Of a stretch of DNA of 64,000 nucleotides, positions 1 through 10,637 are shown in pieces (position 1 is the first letter of the stretch; each line of letters begins with the position of its first letter). The notes under the pieces were generated by a model, which saw only the letters and a program-made list of their open reading frames with translations, searched no databases and was not told the DNA's origin. Location: assembly GCA_034336665.1 (NCBI GenBank), contig CM067568.1, forward strand, positions 43,504,770 to 43,568,769, read 5' to 3'. A program made the translations under genes and the position numbers. The DNA comes from Luscinia megarhynchos. Taxonomy: Eukaryota > Chordata > Aves > Passeriformes > Turdidae.

Positions 1-1157
1 CTGTCTAACAGAAGATGAGCAAGGAGAGTTTTTAGAGTAACACAAACAGCGTGAGATCACACCTTGTACCTGTGAAAACAAGAGAAAATGCAAAAAGGTA
101 TCAATTTAACACTCTGTTAAAAAAGTATCTTAAATAATACTGAATTGTTCTTAACTCTTGAAAAGACACATATTGTGAGCTAACTAAACTTCAAGCAAGA
201 GTCACAAAGGTATTTTTTACAATGCAATAGAGAAATCACTAATAAATGCTGCATGTTTATTAGCCACTCCACCACCCGTTCTGGATGTTCAAGATACTTT
301 CTAGTTGTTATGAGGTACAGTCACATCCCAGCACTCAGTGCTTTCACACTGTCACAGCATGAACTCGGTAAGTATCAGGGCTCACTGGGGAGTGCACAAT
401 CTCCAGGGAACAAACTCAGACTCACATCTGGCTCCTCAGCTGACATTGGACCCTTGTCTTTCTGCCCCTGCTCCCCTTCTTCATGAATGAATGGAATAAC
501 ACAAAATCAATGCTGATAATGCCCCTTTATTTTATTCTGGAAACTATAGCACTGGCATTCCCCTATATCACCACCTCATCTTTTAACAGCTGCATTGCAG
601 GAAATCCAAGCTCTGACAGAAGACATGTGTATATATTACTGTTACTTATATGTTCAATTAAAAGTTGTTTATATAAAATTTTGGCTCATAATCAGTTTAG
701 AGGGAAATAAATTTTAAAAATGAGATGTCACCTATTCTTTTCTTAAGTGCTCAGAGCTGTGTATATGTAACATGATGTTGTAACTTAATTGAAAATGTCT
801 TTAAAGTTAATATAATGAAAAATTGCCTGTCTCGAGGAAAACTTGGATATTTCAAGAGAGTGAAATAAGAAATAATATGTTTTCCTGCTCAGGAAGAAGG
901 GTTTGTCTACAAAAAATGAAGGAAAAACATATCTGAAGTACTGGAAAACACTAAAAACAAATTTATTTCTTTCACCTATTTGTAGAGTAAAGATTAAATT
1001 ATTTTGACTTTTTAGCCAAACAAAGGTAGCACTACACATGACTGCAGCAGATACATGGCAAAAGAAAAGTAAATTTTTTTAAAAGGAAATACGAAACTAC
1101 CATCAACATTATTAGTATCTAAATCAAAGCAATAGTTTTAAATATATGTATCTGTGC

Positions 1158-1163
<6 letters not shown>
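1..1163. other. Unannotated AT-rich tract
   Basis: Single-copy-looking AT-rich sequence. The open frames here are at most 84 codons, lack recognisable domains and have no convincing splice-site pairs. No repeat family or RNA gene is recognised. Confidence 0.6.

Positions 1164-1199
<36 letters not shown>
1164..1199. repeat. (TA)18 dinucleotide microsatellite
   Basis: Eighteen uninterrupted TA units. An imperfect alternating purine-pyrimidine stretch (ACACATATATAG, then TGTGTATATG) follows to about 1220. Such tracts mutate fast and can extrude cruciforms; no regulatory role can be read from the sequence. Confidence 0.97.
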
Positions 1200-1207
<8 letters not shown>

Positions 1208-2006
1208 TAGTGTGTATATGTAGAGCTATTAAATCTAGAAATGAATGAGCACAACTTTGGACATTGAATGGCTGGTGTGCAGATCAGATTCTATTCATAC
1301 ATAATCTATATTTGAAAGCTATTACTAGTCCTTCAGCTGTCCTGGATAATGTTTTCTGCCACCATTTATTTTCACTTTCCAACTCTGAATAGAATAGGAT
1401 ATAGTACGACCCCAGATCTGGCAAATAGACATTTGGTTAAGCACTGTCCTAATGACAACCCTGGTATGGATGGGTGATGTCAGGGCTCAAATTACAGCAT
1501 CAATTCAAGAAATACCATGTTTAGATGCAATATTCTACATAAAATGGCAACTGATGAAAAAAAACAGAAGCACAATAATTCACAGGTCATTCCACTATAA
1601 ATGAAATCTGGTTTCACTCCTCACCTCTTAATTTATATCTAACAAATTGGGTGTATAAAGTTAGACATTAATACAGTTAGAAAGCAACATCATGCTATCA
1701 CAGGCAACTGATAACCTGATTAAATTTATATGTTCTTCCACTATACTAAAACATGTTGACAGATACCAAAAATATCTACACTTTTAGGGATCTCTAATTA
1801 TGAATTAATTACTCAACATCTCGCTTTGCTATCTCTCCTGCTGTGAACATACACTTAGTGGTTCTCACAGCAACCAATTTATATTTAATAATGTAGCAGA
1901 AGGATATATTAGACCTACATTAAAAAGCCATATTTGATACATGCAGTAGCACATGATAATAATAATAGTTGCTATTAAATTAGTCAGATTGCTAGAAAAA
2001 AGTCTT
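1200..2006. other. Unannotated AT-rich tract
   Basis: No gene, repeat family or structured RNA recognised. Many short TAAT and ATTA words occur, but at a density expected for the base composition. Confidence 0.55.
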
Positions 2007-2220
2007 GGATCACAGAATCTCACACATCAGAGAAAGAAAAAACTTATTATTTCATCCAGTACATCTATCTACTGTTCCATAGTTTATCTCAGGATATATT
2101 TTGAAATTTTCATCTAGCTCAATTTTGAATGTCTCCAATAATGATACTTTCATTGCTTTTCTACAAAGCCAAGCAAATCTTTTCAAGAGAAACATTTTTT
2201 CAAGTAATGATTAACTGAAC
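2007..2220 (-). mobile_element. Ancient CR1/L3-like LINE 3'-end fragment
   Basis: Read on the plus strand it begins with GGATCACAGAATCTCA, the reverse-complement signature of a CR1 tail. It continues through a degraded CATCCAGTACATCTATC segment to GTCTCCAATAATGATAC and a pyrimidine-rich block. That order matches the old amniote CR1/L3 3' end (tail, then 'catctagtccaa', then 'ctccaatgatgg', then 'attccactg'). Heavy divergence implies insertion long before the other CR1 copies here. The right boundary is approximate. Confidence 0.6.
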
Positions 2221-3080
2221 TAGCCTAAGATATTATTTGTGTTCCAGTAACAGCAACTATTTCACCAGATCCTATTTTTTCATACATAAAAACAGTAGTT
2301 AAAATAAAACAAAATATGAGTGAGACAAGGATTTTTTTCTCTCTAAATTACTGGCAAGGACGTTGAAATCAGATGAGCATCTGTCTTACAAATAAGCTCT
2401 ACTCCTTTAGCTAGATTTTCCACAAAGAGAGCATAATTCAAAGACCTTAACTCATCATGAAAAAGAAAAAAAAAATTTTACAATAAACACCACAGTTTGG
2501 GTAGTATTTTTTTAAACTAAATTAAAAATAGTATTAAATGAGGGAGTTGTGATGAAAGGGAGAGATCAAAACCATTCTCCCAAGTAACAGACAAAAACTG
2601 GCTAGTCAAAAACTCTCATTAGAGCAGATATATATTTTAAACTGAAAAGTAACTTTGACAAATGTTGTTCTTGTAAGATTCTCTTGTTTACAGTCTGAGA
2701 TATCTTTTTGCAAAGATCTAAACCCCTGAAAGAATGCAACTAATTTAAATTACAAAGATGTATAACTCATTAAAATATGCAAGCTTCACAGCCCTCACTT
2801 AACACCTTAAATGGCAAAATTCTTAGGAATACAAGCTTTTGATGAAAGGTTTTGGATTCTGTTAACCAGTTGCCTTCCCCTTTCAGTCCTTATCTTCTAT
2901 GAAATCCCAAGAAAATGTCCATGCTCCCTGAACAAACCTAGCTTAGGATCTTCATTAAAATACTCTCTTGGCACACAGTCAGGAAAGGAAAATGAAAGCA
3001 CAGCACCTGAGTATTTTCGTGTGAGGAGATTCAGACTCCCCTCCTCCCCTCTTACAAAATACAGTCCCCAAACACAGTGG
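2221..3080. other. Unannotated tract; right part could be a retroviral U5 relic
   Basis: AT-rich to about 2,870, then more GC-rich. The 122-codon frame starting at 2811 shows no domain. The last 150 bases before 3081 hold an ATTAAA hexamer (2958-2963) and pyrimidine-rich sequence, as a degraded LTR R-U5 region might, but no second LTR copy was found. Confidence 0.3.
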
Positions 3081-3098
3081 TGGAGGCTCGTCTGGGAC
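3081..3098 (+). other. Possible retroviral primer-binding-site relic (tRNA-Pro type)
   Basis: TGGAGGCTCGTCTGGGAC matches 15 of 18 positions of the tRNA-Pro primer binding site used by many gamma-like retroviruses and class I endogenous retroviruses. A CA dinucleotide that could end an LTR lies four bases upstream. No gag, pol or env frame follows; by about 3,250 the sequence is ordinary AT-rich DNA, so any provirus here is truncated and inactive. A chance match cannot be excluded. Confidence 0.25.
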
Positions 3099-3578
3099 AC
3101 AGGATGCTCCGGATCTCTCCATGAAGGCAAAGTGCTTTACCAGGAGTGCAAGATTCCCTGGGCTAGAAAAATAACTTAGGAGAAGCCACAGCTCCCTTCA
3201 CAGGGTCCAGAGACTCGAGAGAGAGAAGTCCTTGGCCTTCATCATAGCTTAAAAACATATTTCAGTCATAATGCCAATCATTGCTTAACATAAAACAATA
3301 AAAGCTGTCCTTGGAGCAAGGACAGGTCAACAACTTTTCTCTGTCCATGGAAATCTATAACAGATCCACAGACCTTTTAAATAGCCCTTACTTGACATGA
3401 AAAGCACATTTAGACCCTGTACAGAAAAAAAATAAAAAGCAGCAATACAGGTTCTTGTGACCATAAGTTCGAGATCTTGAGAGGACGTGGAATATATTTT
3501 AGATGTAAAGAGAGAATAGAAAGCAGAATGGAAGAAGTCAATGGCAGCATTTTTCTGAAAAGTGAAATAGTGGAAAAT

Positions 3579-3597
3579 GTGTGTGAGTGTGTGTGAT
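3579..3597. repeat. Short interrupted (GT)n repeat
   Basis: About nine GT units interrupted by GA. Too short to be distinctive. Confidence 0.85.
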
Positions 3598-3732
3598 TGA
3601 GGGTTGTAGGAAAATTAGATTATTATATAATAGCTGTGATCTTTTTTCTATGAACTTTCTATAAACTTTAATGATCTGTTTTGCCAATTAATTTTATTGT
3701 ACTTAATTTCTGAAGTAAAAGACTCTATCCCC

Positions 3733-3772
3733 AAAACAAAAAAACAAACAAACAAACAACAACAAAAAAAAA
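3733..3772. repeat. A-rich (AAAC)n/(AAC)n simple repeat
   Basis: A run of AAAC and AAC units ending in nine adenines and followed by CCCCACC. It could be the decayed poly-A of an old retroposed sequence, but nothing recognisable lies upstream. Confidence 0.85.
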
Positions 3773-4190
3773 CCCCACCAAAACAAATATCAAGATCTAG
3801 ACACTAAGATTACTGCAAGAATATACACACTGTCCTTATTCAATGTAAAAGGAAATAGTAGAGGCAGAGTATGTCATCCTCAAAATCCAATGAGAGCTGA
3901 ATCTAATTGTGGTGCTACCCAGGAAAGAAAGTCTTCATCTCCTTTTGAGCTGTATCCCCATCTCAGATGAAGGCCATGCAGTCTCAGCAGAGAGCTCAGC
4001 CTGTACTTCACATTTCAAAATACATATCATAGGTGGCTCACCCCAAAATTGTAAACTTCTATGAATCCCATCTGAAGAGCCTGACTTAGCCCATGAATAT
4101 CTAAAAGTAAAGGCATCCTTGAATATCACATGCAACATCTCTCTGCCTTGATTCCAAGGTCTTTACTACAACAAATGCTGACATCTCCCC

Positions 4191-5770
4191 CTAGGTAATG
4201 GCCAAATGACAAGGAGATAGTCTCTATTACTGCACTACAGTAATTGGTAATTACATTCTCATTGCCAGGAATGCTGCCCTCAGATCCAATTAATTAGAGC
4301 ATTTGTGGAGAGGAGTTAATAACAATACAGGGACCCACAAGCAGGTTTGGTGCAGATAGATAAAAGTCAGAGCAGAAAGAAAACATAAAAATTGTGCAAC
4401 CCAGGTCCAGTTCGCAAAGATAAAAATTTTAAAAATCACCCTCTCTCCCAGCAGAAACTTTCTGCTTGTAGCTGAGAAAATCTAAACTGCAAGATAATAA
4501 ATCTGAAACAAAATCAATATAACCTTATAGTGTGATTTATAATGAGACACTTTTCAAAGGAAAGGCACTTTAAAAGCCAGGCTGTTCCCTCTGATTGAAG
4601 ATTTTTACCATGAAAATGTCGGGCTAAGAAATGGCAGATTTACAGGGTAGGCAGCAATTGCTCATTAGGTGAAAGCAAAACTTAATCCAAAATTACTTTC
4701 TCAGATTTTTATAGAGCCCATTTGAAACAAATTTTTAGGACTTCATATCAAGGGTATTGTGCACAGAGCAGAAACAGCAATCTTACTTTAAGCAAATGCT
4801 TCTCTTAGTAGCTGTCTAAACAGTTTCTTGAACACAGTAAAAATAAATAATAAAAATATTTTAGAAATGTGTACTGCATTCTATTATTTATTTATTTTAT
4901 GAATAAAAGGAGGGAAAAAAACATACTTTTCAGTGGGAAAATTCTTGCAAAACCTTAATAAAATTTTATTAAATAATTCAGAGGGTTAAGATTTTGCTAT
5001 ATTTTTCCTTTAGATGTTTCAGGTTTTTTTCTGAAAAGGATAAAAACATCCAAAATATCTGTTATAATTAACAGGTGGCTCTTTATAGCAAAAACACTAA
5101 AACAGAAGTAGCAACAGCTGTGAAGGAGGATATCAAAATCAAGAATATTAACATGAAGCATCATTTGTTTTTATAAAGAGATATTTATTTTGTGATAATG
5201 GATGCAATTAATACCAGCATATGCTGGAGTGTTCATGGAATCAGTAATTAATGTAGCATTAATTTCAATGGGTTTTTAAGTGCATTTGCAATGCTACACA
5301 TATTCAGATCTCTCATCAAACACAAACCAATTTGCTTAATAAATCAACAGCCTCAAACTTATTTTTCCATAGCATGAATGTTGCAGGTATGTCAGCTAAG
5401 ACTTGATTTTAATAGTGATAACAGAAAGAAGTGTCTTGTGCTCCTAATTGAATAGTTCAGGCATTTAAAATATTGATCATGAGGAGTGAGTGGTAATTAC
5501 TTAAGCTAAGAACAGCTGTGAACAGACATCATTAATGTTCATCTACCATAATTTGTGCTTGTAGCAATATGGCTCTTTTCAGCAAAATTTAAATTTAAAA
5601 AGCTAGATTTAAATTTGAAAGTGAAGAAAGTGAAGATTGTTGCATGAAAAATTATACCATACTGAGCTATAAATGGCATAACCCCAGCACAATTATTGGA
5701 GCCTCTAAAGTTTAACTCTACACCTCTCAGGTAGTAGAGTGAGGATAATTAAATATGTAGCCATCTAACA
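4191..5770. promoter_or_regulatory. Candidate conserved non-coding/enhancer-like tract
   Basis: Long non-repetitive stretch rich in homeodomain-core words: CAATTAAT at 5205-5212, TAATTAAT at 5245-5252, plus further CATTAAT, TAATTAC and CAATTAG copies. It also holds a CCAGCATATGCTGG palindrome with a CATATG E-box (5214-5227) and the self-complementary AAATTTAAATTT (5585-5596) with a near copy at 5607-5616. Known vertebrate developmental enhancers in gene deserts often look like this. That it is conserved or active is inference. Confidence 0.25.
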
Positions 5771-8504
5771 ATAATTAAGATTTTTTTCTTTCTGTTATGC
5801 ACCTAGTAAATGGTCTCAGTGGTCTTTCCAAACATTAATGAATGAACTGAAACACACTGTGAGGTACAGTAGGTTAGTAAGGATTTGTTCCCATCATATA
5901 GATGAGAAAACTCGTGAATATATGTGCAGGGTGGTCTGAAAATTAATAAATTGATAAGTGGCTACAAGTGGCTACAAAGCAGTATAATATGCAGTGCTGT
6001 GACATTTATTGGGTGTGCTAAACACATGCAATCCACACCAGCTTTATATTCTGTGGAACTCAAAATCAGATCCTGCTATAAACAAGGGTATTTCTCTGGA
6101 GAGATATTTGCACTAATGTCAGAGAATTGCATGGTGCATTGGTTCTTTTTTACTTCTGAAAAAAGACTCTTGTCGTACTTCACCACTCCTGTGGCCTGTC
6201 ATGTATCTTTAACTGCAAAGTAAATTATTGAAAGCAGTCCTTACTGCAAAACACTCAAGCTGCAGGCTATGGGCTGTGGCCTTAAGTATAATCAGTCCAA
6301 AGAGGAATTTGGGAATCTTTTTTAGAGTAGGTCTATCTCTGTGTGTTGAGGATCTCTTCCCTATAGCCAGTTTCCCCTTTGCCTCCCCAAAATCACAATT
6401 CTCCCTCTTTCTCCATCCTGTCACACAGGGCTGCCTGCTAAAAGCAGTGATCCAGACTCCTGCTGGCAAACTGAAGGTAAAAATAGCTGAAACATGCCCT
6501 GGAGAACCAAAAGAAATCCCCACTCTTTAATCCAGCCTCAAGATTATTAAACAGGGCAGACTGCTTAGACAGCCTACAAGACACCTGTGTGTTTGATAAA
6601 TGTTTTTAATTAGATTCTGAAATTGTGTCCAAAAGAAAGTGCCCATTCACACTTGGCACCTTGGCGGGGTCACACCTGAGACATACAGTGCAGGAGCAAA
6701 ACCAGCTGCAGTGAAATCCTACCCACAGCAGACATCCTGAGCCCACATTCTCCTTGTAGTATCACCAGGCTAGTTTTCAACAGAGAATGTTTAATGTCTT
6801 CTACAGCCAGGGACCACGATACATCCTTAACCTGGCACTACAGGTGTGGTCCAGCTCTTCAGAGCTGCCTACACACACAGACATCATCCCATGGAGTTTT
6901 GACCACTGTGAGAATTAGATAGAGCAGGAAAAAGGAAGCTTGAGTTGCTCCGTGGCCAGTCTGATAGGGTTGAGGTAGTTCATGAATCCCAAATTATTTC
7001 ATTTTAAGAAGAATCTCTTGCCTAAGACTGCAGCTGGGGAGCCATTTCCTGGTGTAGAGTTGTAATAACTCACACTAAACGCTTTCTTACTCCCTGGGAG
7101 GCAACAGACACAGAGAATGATGCCTTTTTCCCCAGCAAGACATTTTTAGCATGGAAAAGATCTTTTCTTAAATTTCTTAAAAGCAATGAGGTGTTCTGAT
7201 TCAGAAGCTTCAATGACTCAGGAATTTAAACTGTGAGAAGTTAATAAATTCCTTTCCTGTCTGACAGAAACTACATTTTCTCCCTTGTTTTGGGGGGTTT
7301 ATTTGGTTGTGGGTTTTATTTCTTTTGTGAAGAGGAGAGCAATAATTTATTACATTTCTTGTTCCCTTGCAAGAATTGAACAATAGCTGTGCAACTACAG
7401 AGTCATTACCAGAAGCTTCTAGCTCAGAAATATTTCAGGCAGGCAGCAGACATTGTATGTATAGTATCCTATTTCATCTTCATGGAAATTTAACACATTT
7501 TAAGGTTCAGACACTTGGACAGAATTGCATGTGCTTAAAGTTCTGAGGCAAGAAATGCAACTTGACCTTTAAATTCAGCAATAAACCAGACTGGGTTTTG
7601 TTGGCATACAGACAAAGTAAGTTGTTACTTGCAGTCGCTTAAGGAAAGAATCACAATAAAAATGTGAAAGAATGATTTTCAAACTGTATTCTGCTCTTCA
7701 GTGCTTTGTGGTTTTGAGTATATACTTTTCCAACATCATACAATATGCAATGTTTGAATGAGAACTACATTAGCAGTGGACTTACCTGTATAAATATTTA
7801 ACATTTCCATGTTCTCTTGGAAACTAAATGGCAATGAAATCATAAAGTTGCTGGAATGGCTCAAATTACATCATTAGATAAAAGAAAATGTCCATTCTTT
7901 TATGTTTATGGAATAATATGATTATTACATATTATAATTACTATGGTTTCATTTTGAGATGAAGTTCACCTAAGCAAGTATAAATGTTTTAGCAGAAACT
8001 TCTGAAAGAGTTGTCCTCACTTTATTTGTAGGAAGCAACTAGACATTTCAAGGATACAGTTGGAGGCCTTGTGAGAGTGGTTTGAAATGCCTGGGGCAGG
8101 CCAGCCTGGATAAAGGAGCAATCAGCAAGACTTGGCATTTATTTGAGAGGTTTGTTTAGGAATATGAAAGGAAGGGACTGAGCTCCTGAGAGGGGCACAT
8201 GTGAAAGCACTGTCCTTGCTGCCTCTGTGCCATTGTGCTTCATTGCTATTTGTACTCTGTGGAAAATGGCAGGAGAGAAGAAAGGACTCCCCCCAGACTA
8301 TTATCTGAAAATACCATTGCTCACTACCACTGACCAATGCCCAACCTGTCCCACAGCAGCAACTGGACCCTCCCAGACAATTCCCTCCACTCTATATACT
8401 GAACATGACAATCTGCAGTATAGAATATTCCTTGGCCTGTTTGGGTCACCTTGCTCCCCCCAGATTCTCCTGCACCTCTTCAGTGGCAGAACCTGAGACC
8501 CTGA
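5771..8504. other. Unannotated tract
   Basis: No gene or repeat family recognised. There is a small tandem duplication of AAGTGGCTAC near 5954-5974. Frames of 99-104 codons around 5.9-6.5 kb overlap one another on both strands and show no domain. Confidence 0.55.
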
Positions 8505-8666
8505 AGAGTCCTTGGCTTAAGAACTTTGGCTGTGGCTCTACCTAGCCCCAACAACCAAACCATCAGTATGTTATCAACATTATTCTCATACTGGATCCAA
8601 AACACAGCGCTGTACCAGCTGCTAAGGAGAAAATGAACTCTCTCCCAGCTGAAACCAGGGCAGACA
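8505..8666 (+). mobile_element. Bird dispersed retroelement relic, probably LTR-derived
   Basis: The segment holds CATCAGTATGTTATCAACA, ATTCTCATACTGGATCC and CAGCTGAAACCAGGGCAGA in order. I recognise this series as a dispersed sequence common in songbird genomes and transcripts, which I believe belongs to an endogenous-retrovirus LTR. The assignment comes from memory of the consensus, not a search, and the exact family is uncertain. Both boundaries are approximate. No coding frame is present. Confidence 0.45.
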
Positions 8667-10473
8667 CACATTTGGAAGTGGTCAGACCCTGAGGTGTAAG
8701 CATGCATCTATCCTTGTGCAACAGCAAAGCCCTTGAGGTTGTGAGTCAGCTCAGAACCACAGTCTTGCCATTTCATGAACACCAAAAAGCAGAAATCACC
8801 ACTCAAAACAGTAAGACATGGACAAATGATAGATACACAAATAGGAGTAGTGAGCCTGGAGGGGTCCCAAATTACCAGTGCAGGGAGTAAAAGCAGCTGT
8901 TGGCTTGAGTCAGGAAGAGTCTTCTTCAGAAAGAATTCAGTGTGGAAGCCCTTTTTTCCCTGTTCTAAAAATAATAAAGATACACAGAAAGTGTGTGGAG
9001 GTAATTATTCATAAGGGGTTTCTTCCACAATTTAAGCATAAAGACAAGCTACAATGGGGGGTTGGTTTTGGGTGCTTGTATCTCAGCATCTGCCTCTAGC
9101 CTGCCCCAAAAATGAGTATATAAGAACCAAATCACTACAGGCTATTCAAATTCCACACATTGATGTGGTTCCTACATGGCTCTGAACTTTATACATACTG
9201 AGAATTTCATTCAATATCTCTCCTAACATGTGAGGTGAACCATGAATTGTACTCCCCTGTGAACAAAGCTCTCTTCACATATATCTAGCTGTCAATCATC
9301 TTTCTTTAAATGAAAACCAAGCTTTTTGGTGGATAAAAATGACTGCAGATAGAACTGCACACATTAAGGATTTAATCTAGTAGGCCTAGACCCCAATCCA
9401 TGCAGATGCAATTGAAAGATTAGGGTTATAAAACATGACCACAGTACCTTCCAGAGTCCCTTTTTGTATGAAGATGATTCAATGGCTTCTTTTGTAATTA
9501 TAGTTTCTTGACTCAAAACAGTTTCTTACTGAAAGCTGCAAGCAGTTGATGGTCTTTATTAAATATCAAAAAAAAAAAAAAGTTATTACCCACTGCTGGG
9601 ACCTATTTAGTAAAAATAGACATTTCAAGATTAGAGTTAGCCTTTTTCTAGTAATCTTAGGGTTTTTTTATTTCTTGTGATGGAATTTCAATTTAATGCA
9701 TTTGAATCCACCAAAATTCTTCTCATTTTCAGCCTTAAACAACTGGGCTTTCATTTATCTCCAAATAGCCCAAGAATCAGGGGGACTAGGACCTACATAA
9801 GCCTGAGAATCCTGCTCCATTGAGATACTTGCACCATACTGTGTCACAGAAAATTAGTAGATTTGCAGCATCTATTTTAGTCCTACCAGAAATGGCAGCA
9901 TTAAACCTTTCCCTAAGCATGAATCCTTTTTTCCTACTCTCATTAAATCCTGAACTTTCTGAGGAAAAATGATGGTTTTTACTGGTCTTTACTGTCACCT
10001 ATCTAGCATTTTTAGCAGGAAGTAATTTTGCTAACAAGTGAGTGTTTTGATTCATGATTTTGCTTTTACACAGATATTAAATTCCAGGCAGAGTAAGTGC
10101 TTCATTCATTTCCTCACTCTTACTGATGCTTTCAAATGTGAGGATGCTTACTGGTCATTCACCTCACCCACAAGATGATAAAAAACACATGATGTAAAAC
10201 AAATTTAAAAACCTCCACAATAGAGGCACATCAGCAGCTTCAGCACCTGTTCAGCTGCTGTCACTGACAAGAATCAAACTGGGCTTTTCAGTGCTCACTC
10301 TTTCAGAAGCAAATATTCTTTTTCAGCAATACTAATTCCTAAGGCTTTTTCTCACTTAGCAGCTGGCATTTTGTCATGGATTCCTCTTCACATTACAATG
10401 TCACACACAATCACTTGCAGCAGTTCTTGCCCATGAAAAAGAAGATGTGAGACCTTTATACCAAGCAGGTGAC
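8667..10473. other. Unannotated tract
   Basis: No gene recognised. A TATATAAG word near 9117 is not supported by any downstream transcript-like structure. The A14 run at 9568-9581 is listed separately. Confidence 0.55.
9568..9581. repeat. A14 homopolymer
   Basis: Fourteen adenines preceded by AAATATC. No retroposed gene is recognisable upstream. Confidence 0.9.
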
Positions 10474-10637
10474 CAAGCAGTGGCCCAGGTCACCTGGAGG
10501 TGTTGTGCAGTCTTGCTCCCTGCGGATATTTAAAAGCCACCTGGGCATTTTTCCTGGGAATGGGGTCTAGGAGGCCCTGCTAGAGCAGGAAATCTTGTAC
10601 CAGGAGAACCTTCAGAGATCCCTCCCAATGGGCAATC
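10474..10637 (+). mobile_element. CR1 LINE 3'-end fragment
   Basis: Contains the CR1 tail blocks in order: AGCAGTGGCCCAGG, CACCTGGAGGTGTTGTGCAG, GGATATTTAAAAGCCACCTG, CCTGCTAGAGCAGG and a degraded terminal block, CAGAGATCCCTCCCAAT. The tail octamers are lost. This is the CR1 subtype with a 'gagatattcaaaa' block, different from the copy at 12.7 kb. It is a 5'-truncated, non-coding relic, as is usual for CR1. Confidence 0.8.

Larger units (their letters stand above)
3099..4190. other. Unannotated tract with two simple repeats
   Basis: Moderately GC-rich to about 3,240, then AT-rich. It contains the GT-rich and A/C-rich simple repeats listed separately. No gene or transposon is recognised. Confidence 0.55.

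Noticed and set aside
9115..9125. TATA-box-like TATATAAG
   Set aside because: No CpG island, initiator or downstream transcript structure; such words are common in AT-rich DNA.
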